Of a DNA stretch of 7,204 nucleotides, positions 1-6,095 are shown piece after piece. The position numbers and the translations under genes are program-made. The DNA comes from Candidatus Thalassarchaeum betae (lineage in GTDB: Archaea > Thermoplasmatota > Poseidoniia > Poseidoniales > Thalassarchaeaceae), in NCBI GenBank assembly GCA_022448665.1, contig JAKUUO010000012.1:1-7204 (forward strand), written 5' to 3'. The notes under the pieces are model-generated. The model saw only the letters and a list, made by a program, of their open reading frames with translations. It ran no database searches and was not told the DNA's origin. Each line of letters begins with the position of its first letter. Position 1 is the first letter of the stretch.

Positions 1-73
1 CTGATGGTGTAGTGGCCTATCATGCAGCCCTGTCGAGGCTGCGACCCGGGTTCAAATCCCGGTCGGGGCGCCA
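1..73 (+). tRNA. tRNA-Asp (GTC), 5' end cut by the window edge
   Basis: The cloverleaf is readable. Acceptor bases 1-4 (CTGA) pair with 63-66 (TCGG, one T-G wobble), and the three missing 5' bases should be GCC to pair with 67-69. The D arm is 7-23 with GG at 14-15. The anticodon stem is 25-29 (CAGCC) with 37-41 (GGCTG), closing the 7-base loop CTGTCGA at 30-36, so the anticodon GTC is 32-34 and reads Asp codons. The T arm is 46-62 with loop TTCAAAT. The discriminator is G70, the usual Asp identity base, and CCA is encoded at 71-73. No intron is seen. The base after the anticodon (tRNA position 37) is G35, so this tRNA is a possible substrate of the Trm5 enzyme encoded nearby. Confidence 0.95.
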
Positions 74-176
74 CTCATTCCTTCCTATTATTCGGTTGGT
101 GCATGTAGCAGTACTCAGAACTTCGATAGGTCACCCTTCGGCTATTCCGTGGAGGGTATTCCCGAGGGCCATACCA
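74..176. other. Short spacer between the tRNA and the small zinc-knuckle gene
   Basis: About 100 bases separate the encoded CCA of the tRNA from the stop codon of the minus-strand gene, so the tRNA and that gene are convergent. The first 25 bases are pyrimidine-rich (CATTCCTTCCTATTATTC) and could help end tRNA transcription, but there is no uninterrupted T run and no strong hairpin. I see no gene or repeat here. Confidence 0.4.
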
Positions 177-425
177 TCACTCCGGCTGCTCTTCCCACCA
201 GTTCGATTCCGTCTCTGGCTCCGGTTCTGGATCTGTGGGGGTTGCGTCCTGGTGCTTCCAGCAATAGTCGGTGGACCTGAAAGTCAAGACGCGGCAGCCG
301 TCGAGCGCGCAACTCCGGGCCCGCCTTCCACGTCGTTCTTCTGGACTGCTCAACTTGATTTTAGATTGGTTTTGGGCATTCACTGCCCCGCCTAACGCTG
401 CTCCTCCTGCAAACAAATCAGCCAT
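177..425 (-). CDS. Small Cys/His zinc-knuckle-like protein, function unknown
   Basis: An 82-residue protein if it starts at the ATG at 425, or 93 if it starts at the in-frame ATG at 458. I favour 425 because the protein then begins MADLFAGGAALGG, a natural-looking N-terminus, while the extra 11 residues (MPFQFLELLCC) look like leader. Neither start has a good Shine-Dalgarno sequence. In 82-residue numbering there is a Gly/Ala-rich start (1-15), a basic stretch (31-37, RRGRRAR), then C39-x4-C44-x10-C55-x2-H58, which could bind one zinc ion, and an acidic proline-rich tail ending WWEEQPE. The YCWKH ending of the motif resembles small zinc-knuckle domains I associate with uncultured marine archaea (recalled, not searched). 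It lies downstream of trm5 on the same strand and may be co-transcribed. The function is unknown. The Cys/His spacing and clean termini make chance coding unlikely. Confidence 0.62.
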   Translation of the reverse strand: MADLFAGGAALGGAVNAQNQSKIKLSSPEERRGRRARSCALDGCRVLTFRSTDYCWKHQDATPTDPEPEPETESNWWEEQPE

Positions 426-499
426 GCAGCAAAGAAGTTCCAGAAACTGAAATGGCATGGGAGTTCATCGAAGGACGTCCGATAAGTCTGCCTATGGCA

Positions 500-1669
500 C
501 TAGGGGGCTATCCATGCCTCGAAGGAGCAAAGGCGCAGGGTGCTGTTGTAATCGCGCTTGATTCGCAAAGCGGGCTCGGGCGTGCCCTCCAGCCGGGCGG
601 GGAGAGCGGAGCGGATGGCGGCGTTGGCGGCGTCGATCTCGGATTCCGCAACCACCAGCCTGCCCCTGACCAAGGAGGGGGAGGACCTGTCGAGCAACGG
701 AACGAGCAGAGGAAGGAGCTCGAGGGTCCGATGGGGGAGGTTGACCAGGACGAGGTCCCATTCACCTGCGATGGCTGCGTCTCCGGCTAGATCGATGGCA
801 TCAGCAACGCCCACCAGCCTGTCCTCATGGATGCGTGTGAGGGGGGATGGTTCACTCGGGTAGTCCCTGCGGTCCCAGCGACGCAGGTTGTCGAGCAGCA
901 TCTCCACGGCGTCCGGGTTGAGATCGGCAGCCAGGACATCCCCGACCAAACCGGGCTCACTCAGCAGAGCCGCGAGGGCCGGGCCGACCCCGCAGAAGGA
1001 GTCGCAGACCCGAATCGGTCTGCCTAGCAGGGAGCGCAGCTCCTTGGCGAGAGCCAGAGTCTCTAGCCTCTCGGATTGGAGCTTTGTGGAGAAGTAGGCC
1101 CTGCTCGGGTCGCAGAGTATGCTCTTTCCGGACTCCATGACGTGCACTCTGGTGTCGCTGAGTTCCGTCGGGATGTCATGGAGGAGGATCTCCTCTCCTC
1201 TCCTAGCACCGATTGGGGATAGTTCGCGGATCCTGAACTCACCTACGACACCGTCATCAGACAGCACCAGCCTGATGTGAGGATGTGCCTGGAGTTTTGC
1301 CTGCGCGATCTCAGAAACGTACCCGGCAACCTCGTCGTCTATTCTGACAATCATCATGTCTCCGAAGAATTCGTGGGACGAGGGCCATGCTTCCCTGTGC
1401 ATCTCGACCGCTTCCTCTCCGATCAACGCAGAGAGGTGGGCCCACCAGTCGCTGTTGTCTCTCTCGTTGGGTTTGCCCTCGTGGCTGATGACATCGAACT
1501 TCGCAAGGGGTTCCAGCATTTCGAGCGGCGCCCGGGGGTCTAGCGGAATCAGCCTAGCAGTCCCGTCTTCGGAGGCGAACACCCTCATCCCCTCGGCCAG
1601 CCATCCCTGACTGCGAATATGGTCGAGGGCGCCCTCGACCTGGCGATTGGGGACTGACAGGTGGCGCAT
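500..1669 (-). CDS. trm5: tRNA (guanine(37)-N1)-methyltransferase Trm5
   Basis: Transfers methyl from S-adenosylmethionine to N1 of G37, next to the anticodon, which guards against +1 frameshifting; cytoplasmic. From the ATG at 1669 it is 389 residues, consistent with the three-domain Trm5 layout. An N-terminal D1-like part (1-45, VPNRQVEGALDHI) is followed by a middle domain (about 60-165) with FGDMMIVRI (102-110) and GEFRIREL (143-150). The Rossmann methyltransferase domain follows. Its key elements are YFSTKLQSER (192-201), SAM motif I CDSFCGVGP (222-230), AADLNPDAVE (247-256), and NLPH (310-313), which separates Trm5 from the related wyosine enzyme Tyw2/Taw2. E200 matches the proposed general base. 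The usual SPRL Arg just before it is Lys196. The frame stays open to 1813, but the added residues are antisense to dphB and look non-native. The ATG at 1678 is equally possible. The stop is 41 bases before the longer start of the downstream small protein. Confidence 0.9.
   Translation of the reverse strand: MRHLSVPNRQVEGALDHIRSQGWLAEGMRVFASEDGTARLIPLDPRAPLEMLEPLAKFDVISHEGKPNERDNSDWWAHLSALIGEEAVEMHREAWPSSHEFFGDMMIVRIDDEVAGYVSEIAQAKLQAHPHIRLVLSDDGVVGEFRIRELSPIGARRGEEILLHDIPTELSDTRVHVMESGKSILCDPSRAYFSTKLQSERLETLALAKELRSLLGRPIRVCDSFCGVGPALAALLSEPGLVGDVLAADLNPDAVEMLLDNLRRWDRRDYPSEPSPLTRIHEDRLVGVADAIDLAGDAAIAGEWDLVLVNLPHRTLELLPLLVPLLDRSSPSLVRGRLVVAESEIDAANAAIRSALPARLEGTPEPALRIKRDYNSTLRLCSFEAWIAP
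1621..1640. repeat. Perfect 20-base palindrome in the 5' part of trm5
   Basis: GGTCGAGGGCGCCCTCGACC reads the same on both strands over all 20 bases, with no spacer and no mismatch. It does not extend further, because T flanks both sides. It lies in trm5 codons 10 to 17, about 67 bases upstream of the preferred dphB start and close to the divergent trm5/dphB junction. It could be a dimer-bound operator or an mRNA hairpin, or a chance product of coding GC-rich residues (VEGALD). Confidence 0.5.
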
Positions 1670-1706
1670 CACGTTCATGACGGGCAGCGGGGCAGCCCGC
1701 TTCACC
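1670..1706. promoter_or_regulatory. Short divergent junction between trm5 and dphB
   Basis: Only 37 bases separate the preferred starts of trm5 (minus, 1669) and dphB (plus, 1707). The segment is GC-rich, with no TATA-like element and no convincing Shine-Dalgarno site on either strand, so the promoters probably lie inside the opposing reading frames. An alternative ATG for each gene, 1678 on minus and 1677 on plus, shares the palindrome CATG at 1676-1679. Confidence 0.4.
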
Positions 1707-2531
1707 ATGACGGACGATGGACTCGCCCCCGGCCTCTGGCTGATTGGCATCGGGCCTGGAGACCTCGACCACATGACCGAACGCGCCCGCGGTGTGGCTA
1801 GAGGCTGCTCCAAAAGGTATCTCGAGGGTTACACCGCGGTTCTGCCTCCAAAAGAAGAGGGGCGCCTCGAATCTGTAGTGGGACCTTGGGAGAAACTCAT
1901 GCGAGATGAGGTCGAAGGAGCTGAGGAGCTGCTAGCATCTGCCCGTGGAGAGTCTGTTGCGCTGCTTGTGGTCGGCGACCCTATGCAAGCCACTACACAC
2001 ATCGATCTGGAAGACAGGTGTGTCGAGCAAGGCATCGGTTTTCATGTGATTCCCGGTTTGTCTGCGACTGCTCTTGCGGTCTCTCTGTCTGGCATGCAGT
2101 CGTATCGCTTCGGCAGGCAGGTCACACTGCCCTTCGCCACCAGCGACTACCTGCCGACATCCCCTCTCAAGATGCTGTGCAACAACTTCGAGAATGGCCT
2201 GCACTCACTCGTCCTCTTGGATCTCGACCCCACAGGGATGGGGCTCGAGCAACCCCGCCCCATGAGCCCAGCCGAAGCGGTTGGGCTGCTGGAGAAGATG
2301 GCGGAAAGGCTAGTGGACGAGGAAGACGGACGACGCGGCCGTCTAGAGCTCCCTGTAAAGCAGTGGAACGGAATTCTCCTCAGCGACCTTGGTACAGAAG
2401 AGGAACGCGTGTTGTCCGGGCATCTAGGCGACTTGTCCGGGCAGAAAGGAGGGATGGTCCACGCGTTCATTCTCCCGGCTGAGTTCAGCGGGATGGAGAA
2501 AGATGCCTTCGAGCGGCGCAGAACCACCTGA
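1707..2531 (+). CDS. dphB: Diphthine synthase (SAM-dependent methyltransferase of diphthamide synthesis)
   Basis: Methylates the modified histidine of archaeal elongation factor 2 with S-adenosylmethionine, an intermediate step to diphthamide; cytoplasmic. The 274 residues fit the family length and the tetrapyrrole-methylase fold. Visible motifs are LWLIGIGPGD at 10-19, YLEGYTAVL at 38-46 (family YLEAYT), VALLVVGDPMQATTH at 84-98 (family GDPLxATTH), GLSATALAVSLSGMQSYRFG at 117-136, the adjoining RQVTLPF at 137-143, and HSLVLLDLD at 166-174. I chose the ATG at 1707 because it places LWLIGIGPGD near the N-terminus. ATG 1677 (ten more residues) and TTG 1647 are possible but would encroach on trm5. 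The next gene on the same strand begins 54 bases after the stop. Family assignment is firm; only the start is uncertain. Confidence 0.93.
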   Translation: MTDDGLAPGLWLIGIGPGDLDHMTERARGVARGCSKRYLEGYTAVLPPKEEGRLESVVGPWEKLMRDEVEGAEELLASARGESVALLVVGDPMQATTHIDLEDRCVEQGIGFHVIPGLSATALAVSLSGMQSYRFGRQVTLPFATSDYLPTSPLKMLCNNFENGLHSLVLLDLDPTGMGLEQPRPMSPAEAVGLLEKMAERLVDEEDGRRGRLELPVKQWNGILLSDLGTEEERVLSGHLGDLSGQKGGMVHAFILPAEFSGMEKDAFERRRTT

Positions 2532-2575
2532 GAAAGGTGCGACGCACTCAAAGATGGGGCATGGTTCGCGTGTGT

Positions 2576-2580
2576 GAGGG
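2576..2580 (+). promoter_or_regulatory. Ribosome binding site deciding the start of the 566-residue protein
   Basis: GAGGG lies five bases before ATG 2586, the best-spaced Shine-Dalgarno-like site in the window. It favours ATG 2586 over the in-frame GTG at 2574, which the motif itself would overlap. Confidence 0.55.
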
Positions 2581-2585
2581 ATACC

Positions 2586-4286
2586 ATGGCGAAACCACCT
2601 GCAGAAGTCAGTTTCCCAGGTGACAAGAGTCGTCGCAAGAAGATACGGATGCGCGGGATAAAGCAGGCTTCCAAGGAGATTCAGCAGCGATTGGCGGGGA
2701 ATCTCGAGGGGCTCCTAGACGATCCTGAGGTGTTCATGCCTGAAATCAGAGGGGAGTTAGATCGTTCGCTCTTCTCGAAAGACAAGATGGTTAAGACTCT
2801 GAAAGAGCTCACTACTGTGGCTTCCAAGTGCAACGATCCTCGTTGGCTGCGCAAGCGCATGGCGAAAAGAAGCGGTGACCCTGTCTGTAACGCACTGGCA
2901 GGCAGCCTACTGGCCGCTTCAGAAGAGGAACACACCACCGTAGCGGTGTTCAAGAATCCACTCTACGGCGTAGCCAGTTACATTCGCAGAGGCAACGGAA
3001 AGCAGAGTCACTTGGCAGGGATCCAGAACTACACACACCCCAAAATGCGTCTTTTGGTATGGGACGACCACGCCAAATCGGGTCAGTGGTTCTTCTCATG
3101 GGACGGTGGTTTCGTCTTCACCGGCTCCGAGCCGAATCCGCCGGACGAGTGGGTTGACTGGAGCTTGGACAATGCATCCATAGATCTCTCTGGTGATGAT
3201 GTCCGATGGAGCAGTGGGCTCGAGGAGGCTACTGTCGGCGACGGGATGCTGACCGAGGCCGGGTGGCTGCGTCTGGAATTTCTCAATGGAACCGTGGTCG
3301 GCCTTTCGCAGGCCGCTTTGGCAAAGAGTGAGCAGCAGTTCGCCCAGAGTGTAGCGATGGGGATGATGCCGCCACGCCTGAGCGATGTGGCGAAAGCAGA
3401 GTGGATGTGGAGGCCTGGGGGGTGGCCAGAGGAACGCGATCTTCCCCTGGAGAGTGAGGAGAATCTCAGCGAGGTCATCTCTGCTTGGATGCGGATGTCC
3501 TTCGACGACGCTGCTTTGGTACGTGCTTGCAGAAGCAGTATACTGAACTCGATAGGGGATGGTTACGTCGTCGGCACGCACTGGTTCGCAGAAGAAGCGC
3601 GTGATGGCTTCCTGGAGCATATGGTCGGGAACTCAGAAGAAAAGGGGGCGGTGGCTTGTGTGTTGGATTCCTTGAACACGGGAATCCACGTCAGGACTGA
3701 TGGCCTAGTGTTGGAGTTGGAGGAGGATGTGGTGCGCCTCGAGGATTCGTCCTGTCATCACAACCTAGTCGCATTGTGGCCGGACCACGGACTGACTGTC
3801 TTGGATGAGATGTACGGAATCTCGGGTGAGGAAGCGGAGTCGATCCACACCAAGCAACAACAGCGGAAGCAGGGCTTCGGAGCCTTCCTGCGCGAGCTCG
3901 GTGAAAGCCTCTCTACAGCCAAGCGTCTGGAGAGACTACCATGGGACAGCGAGGCTTTGCCGACTCCTCTCAACTTCGCTGATGAGATGGTCCGACATGC
4001 CGTCGAGAACGGCGTTGCCGCGACTGTTTCCAAGGCTCGCAAGGGCAAGGGCCTCGAGATGGCGATGGGGTGGGCTTGGCTCAATGTCCATGAGAGGACT
4101 GAGTCGGACGCCTGGCGATTCGATGAAGCCAGTCGAGACAAGGGCGGCGACTGGGTACCGGCTCTGAGAGCACTATGGGACGCTGCTGAAGACCTGCTTC
4201 TAAAGGACAATCTCGATGCGGTTCAGGACTACGAGGCTGCGATGAAGTGGCTCGCAGAGACCAGCGGCGCGGGTCCGATGCCCTGA
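2586..4286 (+). CDS. Uncharacterised Trp-rich protein, 566 residues
   Basis: I do not recognise a family. The start is the ATG at 2586, preceded by GAGGG. The N-terminus is basic (residues 15-26, SRRKKIRMRGIK), followed by a charged, probably helical part to about 115. A Trp/Gly-rich, probably beta-rich region follows (about 118-240, with VWDD, QWFFSWDGG and EWVDW), then EWMWRPGGW (272-280). The C-terminal half looks helical and ends in acidic segments. There are 21 tryptophans by my count, about 3.7 percent, roughly three times the usual level. I see no signal peptide, membrane segment, nucleotide-binding loop or regular metal motif; CHH at 390-392 is isolated. Most likely it is a soluble intracellular protein. 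It follows dphB on the same strand by 54 bases with no visible promoter, so co-transcription is plausible, but that does not reveal its job. The long open frame and ribosome site make the gene itself secure. Confidence 0.85.
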   Translation: MAKPPAEVSFPGDKSRRKKIRMRGIKQASKEIQQRLAGNLEGLLDDPEVFMPEIRGELDRSLFSKDKMVKTLKELTTVASKCNDPRWLRKRMAKRSGDPVCNALAGSLLAASEEEHTTVAVFKNPLYGVASYIRRGNGKQSHLAGIQNYTHPKMRLLVWDDHAKSGQWFFSWDGGFVFTGSEPNPPDEWVDWSLDNASIDLSGDDVRWSSGLEEATVGDGMLTEAGWLRLEFLNGTVVGLSQAALAKSEQQFAQSVAMGMMPPRLSDVAKAEWMWRPGGWPEERDLPLESEENLSEVISAWMRMSFDDAALVRACRSSILNSIGDGYVVGTHWFAEEARDGFLEHMVGNSEEKGAVACVLDSLNTGIHVRTDGLVLELEEDVVRLEDSSCHHNLVALWPDHGLTVLDEMYGISGEEAESIHTKQQQRKQGFGAFLRELGESLSTAKRLERLPWDSEALPTPLNFADEMVRHAVENGVAATVSKARKGKGLEMAMGWAWLNVHERTESDAWRFDEASRDKGGDWVPALRALWDAAEDLLLKDNLDAVQDYEAAMKWLAETSGAGPMP

Positions 4287-5489
4287 TCAGGCTCTGGACT
4301 CAAGGAATGTGTTGGCCGCAGCAAGCGCCTGATCCATGTCAGCCCACAGGTCCTCGACGTCCTCTATCCCGACGCTCATCCTAACGAACCCCGGGACTAC
4401 TCCTGCCTCCCTGCGCACCTCTTCGGGCACAAACATGTGGCTGGTGTTGAACGGGCACTCGACGAGGCTCTGGGTCCCACCAAGGCTGGTGGCCTCGAAT
4501 ACGAGTTCGAGCGCCCTCATGTAACGCAAAGCGGCATCGTCGCCCCCCTTGACGACATAAGACAGCATCCCGGTTCCCTTCGGCATAATCCTCTGTGCCA
4601 CCTCGTAGTCGACGTAACTGGGAAGAGAAGTGTGGTTGACGCTCTCGATCATAGGATGCGCCTCCAGTCTCCTCGCGAGCTCGGCGGAATTGGCTGAGTG
4701 AATGGGCATCCTAGCGTGGAGTGTACTCATCCCCCTCTCAAGCAGATAACACATATGCGGGTCTGCGGCGCCCCCCAGATGCACCTTCTTGGAGAATACC
4801 TCAGCCACTAGATCCTTGCGTCCGACAACGATACCTGCAATCAGGTCGGAGTGGCCGCCGAGGTACTTGGTGCCCGAGTGGATAACCAGATCGAAGCCCA
4901 TGGAGATGGGATTGCAACCCCACGGCGTCGCGAAGGTGTTGTCCACTATTGCGATGAGGCCGTGCTTCTTGGCAATCGCAGCCATGGCCTCGAGGTCGCA
5001 CACCTTGAGGACGGGGTTGGTCAGCGTCTCCACATAGAGCACCTTGGTGTTCTCCTGAATGGCTGCCTCGTAAGACGAAGGGTCCCTCATATCAGCCATC
5101 GTGACCTCGATGCCGAATCTAGGGAGGTCCTCAGTCATGAATCCGTATGTGCCGCCGTAGCAGTCGGCGCTCGCAACCATGTGGTCGTCCTTTGAGAGCA
5201 GGGTCAGTAGCGTCGTGCTGACGGCAGACATCCCGCTCGCGAAAGTCTCCCCGTCCTCCGCCCCCTCAAGGGCAGCGACCTTCTCAGACACGGCCTCGGA
5301 GTTCAGGCTGGAAAGGCGGCTGTACAGCGCGGTGTGCTGGGCCCCGTCGGCCCAGCCCTGGTAGCGCTCGTCGGTGAGTTGGTAAGTCGAGGTCAGGAAG
5401 ATCGGAGTAGAGGCTGCTCCCTCGATGTTCTGTGTGCCTGACCAGATCGCTCGCGTAGCAAATCGCTTGTCGGAGTACTCGTCGCTCAT
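4287..5489 (-). CDS. PLP-dependent transsulfuration enzyme, cystathionine gamma-synthase/lyase family
   Basis: A 400-residue Cys/Met-metabolism PLP enzyme, full length for the family. Family landmarks are YSR at 56-58 (cofactor phosphate contacts from the neighbouring subunit), Y111 in CYGGTYG (ring stacking), TLTNP at 155-159, D183 in VDNTFATP (pyridine nitrogen), HSGTKYLGGHSD at 204-215 with Schiff-base lysine K208, and R370 in VRMSVGIED (substrate carboxylate). Family members join activated homoserine with cysteine, or cleave cystathionine, homocysteine or methionine; sequence alone does not settle which. Two departures stand out: NPT after YSR becomes SLN (61-63), and the specificity Glu of SLGGxES is Gln340. 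The start ATG 5489 has GGAG four bases upstream. It diverges from an Lrp-type regulator gene, which suggests regulation by it. The thrC gene nearby favours a homoserine-linked synthase role, but this is inference. metB would be the name if it is a synthase. Confidence 0.92.
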   Translation of the reverse strand: MSDEYSDKRFATRAIWSGTQNIEGAASTPIFLTSTYQLTDERYQGWADGAQHTALYSRLSSLNSEAVSEKVAALEGAEDGETFASGMSAVSTTLLTLLSKDDHMVASADCYGGTYGFMTEDLPRFGIEVTMADMRDPSSYEAAIQENTKVLYVETLTNPVLKVCDLEAMAAIAKKHGLIAIVDNTFATPWGCNPISMGFDLVIHSGTKYLGGHSDLIAGIVVGRKDLVAEVFSKKVHLGGAADPHMCYLLERGMSTLHARMPIHSANSAELARRLEAHPMIESVNHTSLPSYVDYEVAQRIMPKGTGMLSYVVKGGDDAALRYMRALELVFEATSLGGTQSLVECPFNTSHMFVPEEVRREAGVVPGFVRMSVGIEDVEDLWADMDQALAAANTFLESRA

Positions 5490-5624
5490 GATGCTCCGAA
5501 TCGTGGTTGTGTCATCAACTATACGCCGGTAATATCAGAAAAATGTCGAATAAAAACTGTAATTATGGAAAATTATCGACTAAATGACGGAATATTTTAT
5601 TTTATACCGTCACTCCCGAAAATC
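5490..5624. promoter_or_regulatory. AT-rich divergent promoter region between the PLP enzyme and the Lrp regulator
   Basis: This is the only markedly AT-rich segment of the window, mostly at 5530-5607. On the plus strand TTTTATTTTATA (5595-5606), preceded by purine-rich GACGGAA, fits an archaeal TATA box and BRE about 20-27 bases before GTG 5625. On the minus strand TATAGT (5523-5518) is a weaker candidate about 30 bases before ATG 5489, and TTTTTATTC (5557-5549) is another. It also holds repeats that could be operator sites. Both divergent genes are probably controlled from here. Confidence 0.65.
5545..5580. repeat. Candidate operator: GTCGA inverted repeat around spaced AATTAT direct repeats
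   Basis: GTCGA at 5545-5549 faces TCGAC at 5576-5580. Between them AATTAT occurs at 5561-5566 and again at 5571-5576, exactly ten bases apart, about one helical turn. The arrangement sits between the candidate promoters of the two divergent genes and could bind the Lrp-type protein. AT-rich sequence produces such repeats easily, so this is only suggestive. Confidence 0.3.
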
Positions 5625-6095
5625 GTGCCAACATCTGAATTGGACGTCAAAGATGCTAGAATAGTGGCGATGCTGAAGGAAGACTCGAGAGCCAGCACCC
5701 AAGCGATAGCCGATGCGTTGGGAATGCCCAGAGTCACCGTTCACGACAGGATAAGGAGGTTGCAGGAGAGGGGGGTTGTGCGGCGCTTCACTGTAGAGTT
5801 AGGGAAAGAGGAGTTAGGCTGGAGGCTGCACGCTTTCATCTTGGCAAACTGGGCAGGTGAGAGGGGGCAGACCGACAGACGAGATGTGGCTCAGGAGATC
5901 TGCAGCATGCCGTTCGTCGTGGGCTGCCACATAGTGACCGGGCAGTGGGACTTCATCATCGAAGTCCTAGCAAGGAACATGGAGGACCTCGGTGACTCGA
6001 TCCTTGATGACCTATCAGCAGTTCCTGGAGTCGGACACACCCAGACTCTGGTTTCGTTCTACAGTTTCGATGGAGAGGCAAGGGCTCTGAGCTAG
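5625..6095 (+). CDS. Lrp/AsnC-family transcriptional regulator
   Basis: DNA-binding regulator of the feast/famine type, usually dimeric or octameric and responsive to amino acids. From GTG 5625 it is 156 residues. SELDVKDARIVAMLKEDSRA (4-23) opens the winged-helix domain, with the helix-turn-helix at about 24-46 (TQAIADALGMPRVTVHDRIRR). A linker follows, then an alpha-beta ligand domain (about 64-147) with HIVTGQWDFIIEVLARNMED and VPGVGHTQT. I prefer GTG 5625 because the Lrp domain begins almost at once and a TATA-like box lies about 25 bases upstream, which implies a leaderless transcript. The in-frame ATG at 5565 would add 20 residues (MENYRLNDGIFYF...) encoded by the promoter DNA. It diverges from the transsulfuration-family gene and overlaps the end of thrC by four bases. 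Likely targets are its own promoter and the divergent gene; the effector is unknown. Confidence 0.9.
   Translation: MPTSELDVKDARIVAMLKEDSRASTQAIADALGMPRVTVHDRIRRLQERGVVRRFTVELGKEELGWRLHAFILANWAGERGQTDRRDVAQEICSMPFVVGCHIVTGQWDFIIEVLARNMEDLGDSILDDLSAVPGVGHTQTLVSFYSFDGEARALS

Noticed and set aside
12..395. Open frame of 127 codons on the plus strand starting inside the tRNA
   Set aside because: It begins within the tRNA and runs antisense to the small zinc-knuckle gene. Its composition is low-complexity and shows no domain.
1670..1813. Extra 48 N-terminal residues for trm5
   Set aside because: They are antisense to the start of dphB, are low in complexity, and precede the recognisable D1-like domain.
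2018..2482. 154-codon plus-strand frame inside dphB
   Set aside because: It is the Arg/Ser-rich out-of-frame shadow of dphB, which itself has strong family motifs.
2525..2539. CACCT-GAGAA-AGGTG hairpin across the dphB stop as a terminator
   Set aside because: The stem is only five pairs with no following T run. Co-transcription with the next gene is equally likely.
3096..3620. 174-codon minus-strand frame opposite the Trp-rich protein
   Set aside because: The sense frame is much longer and has a ribosome site. The antisense frame has no start signal or domain.
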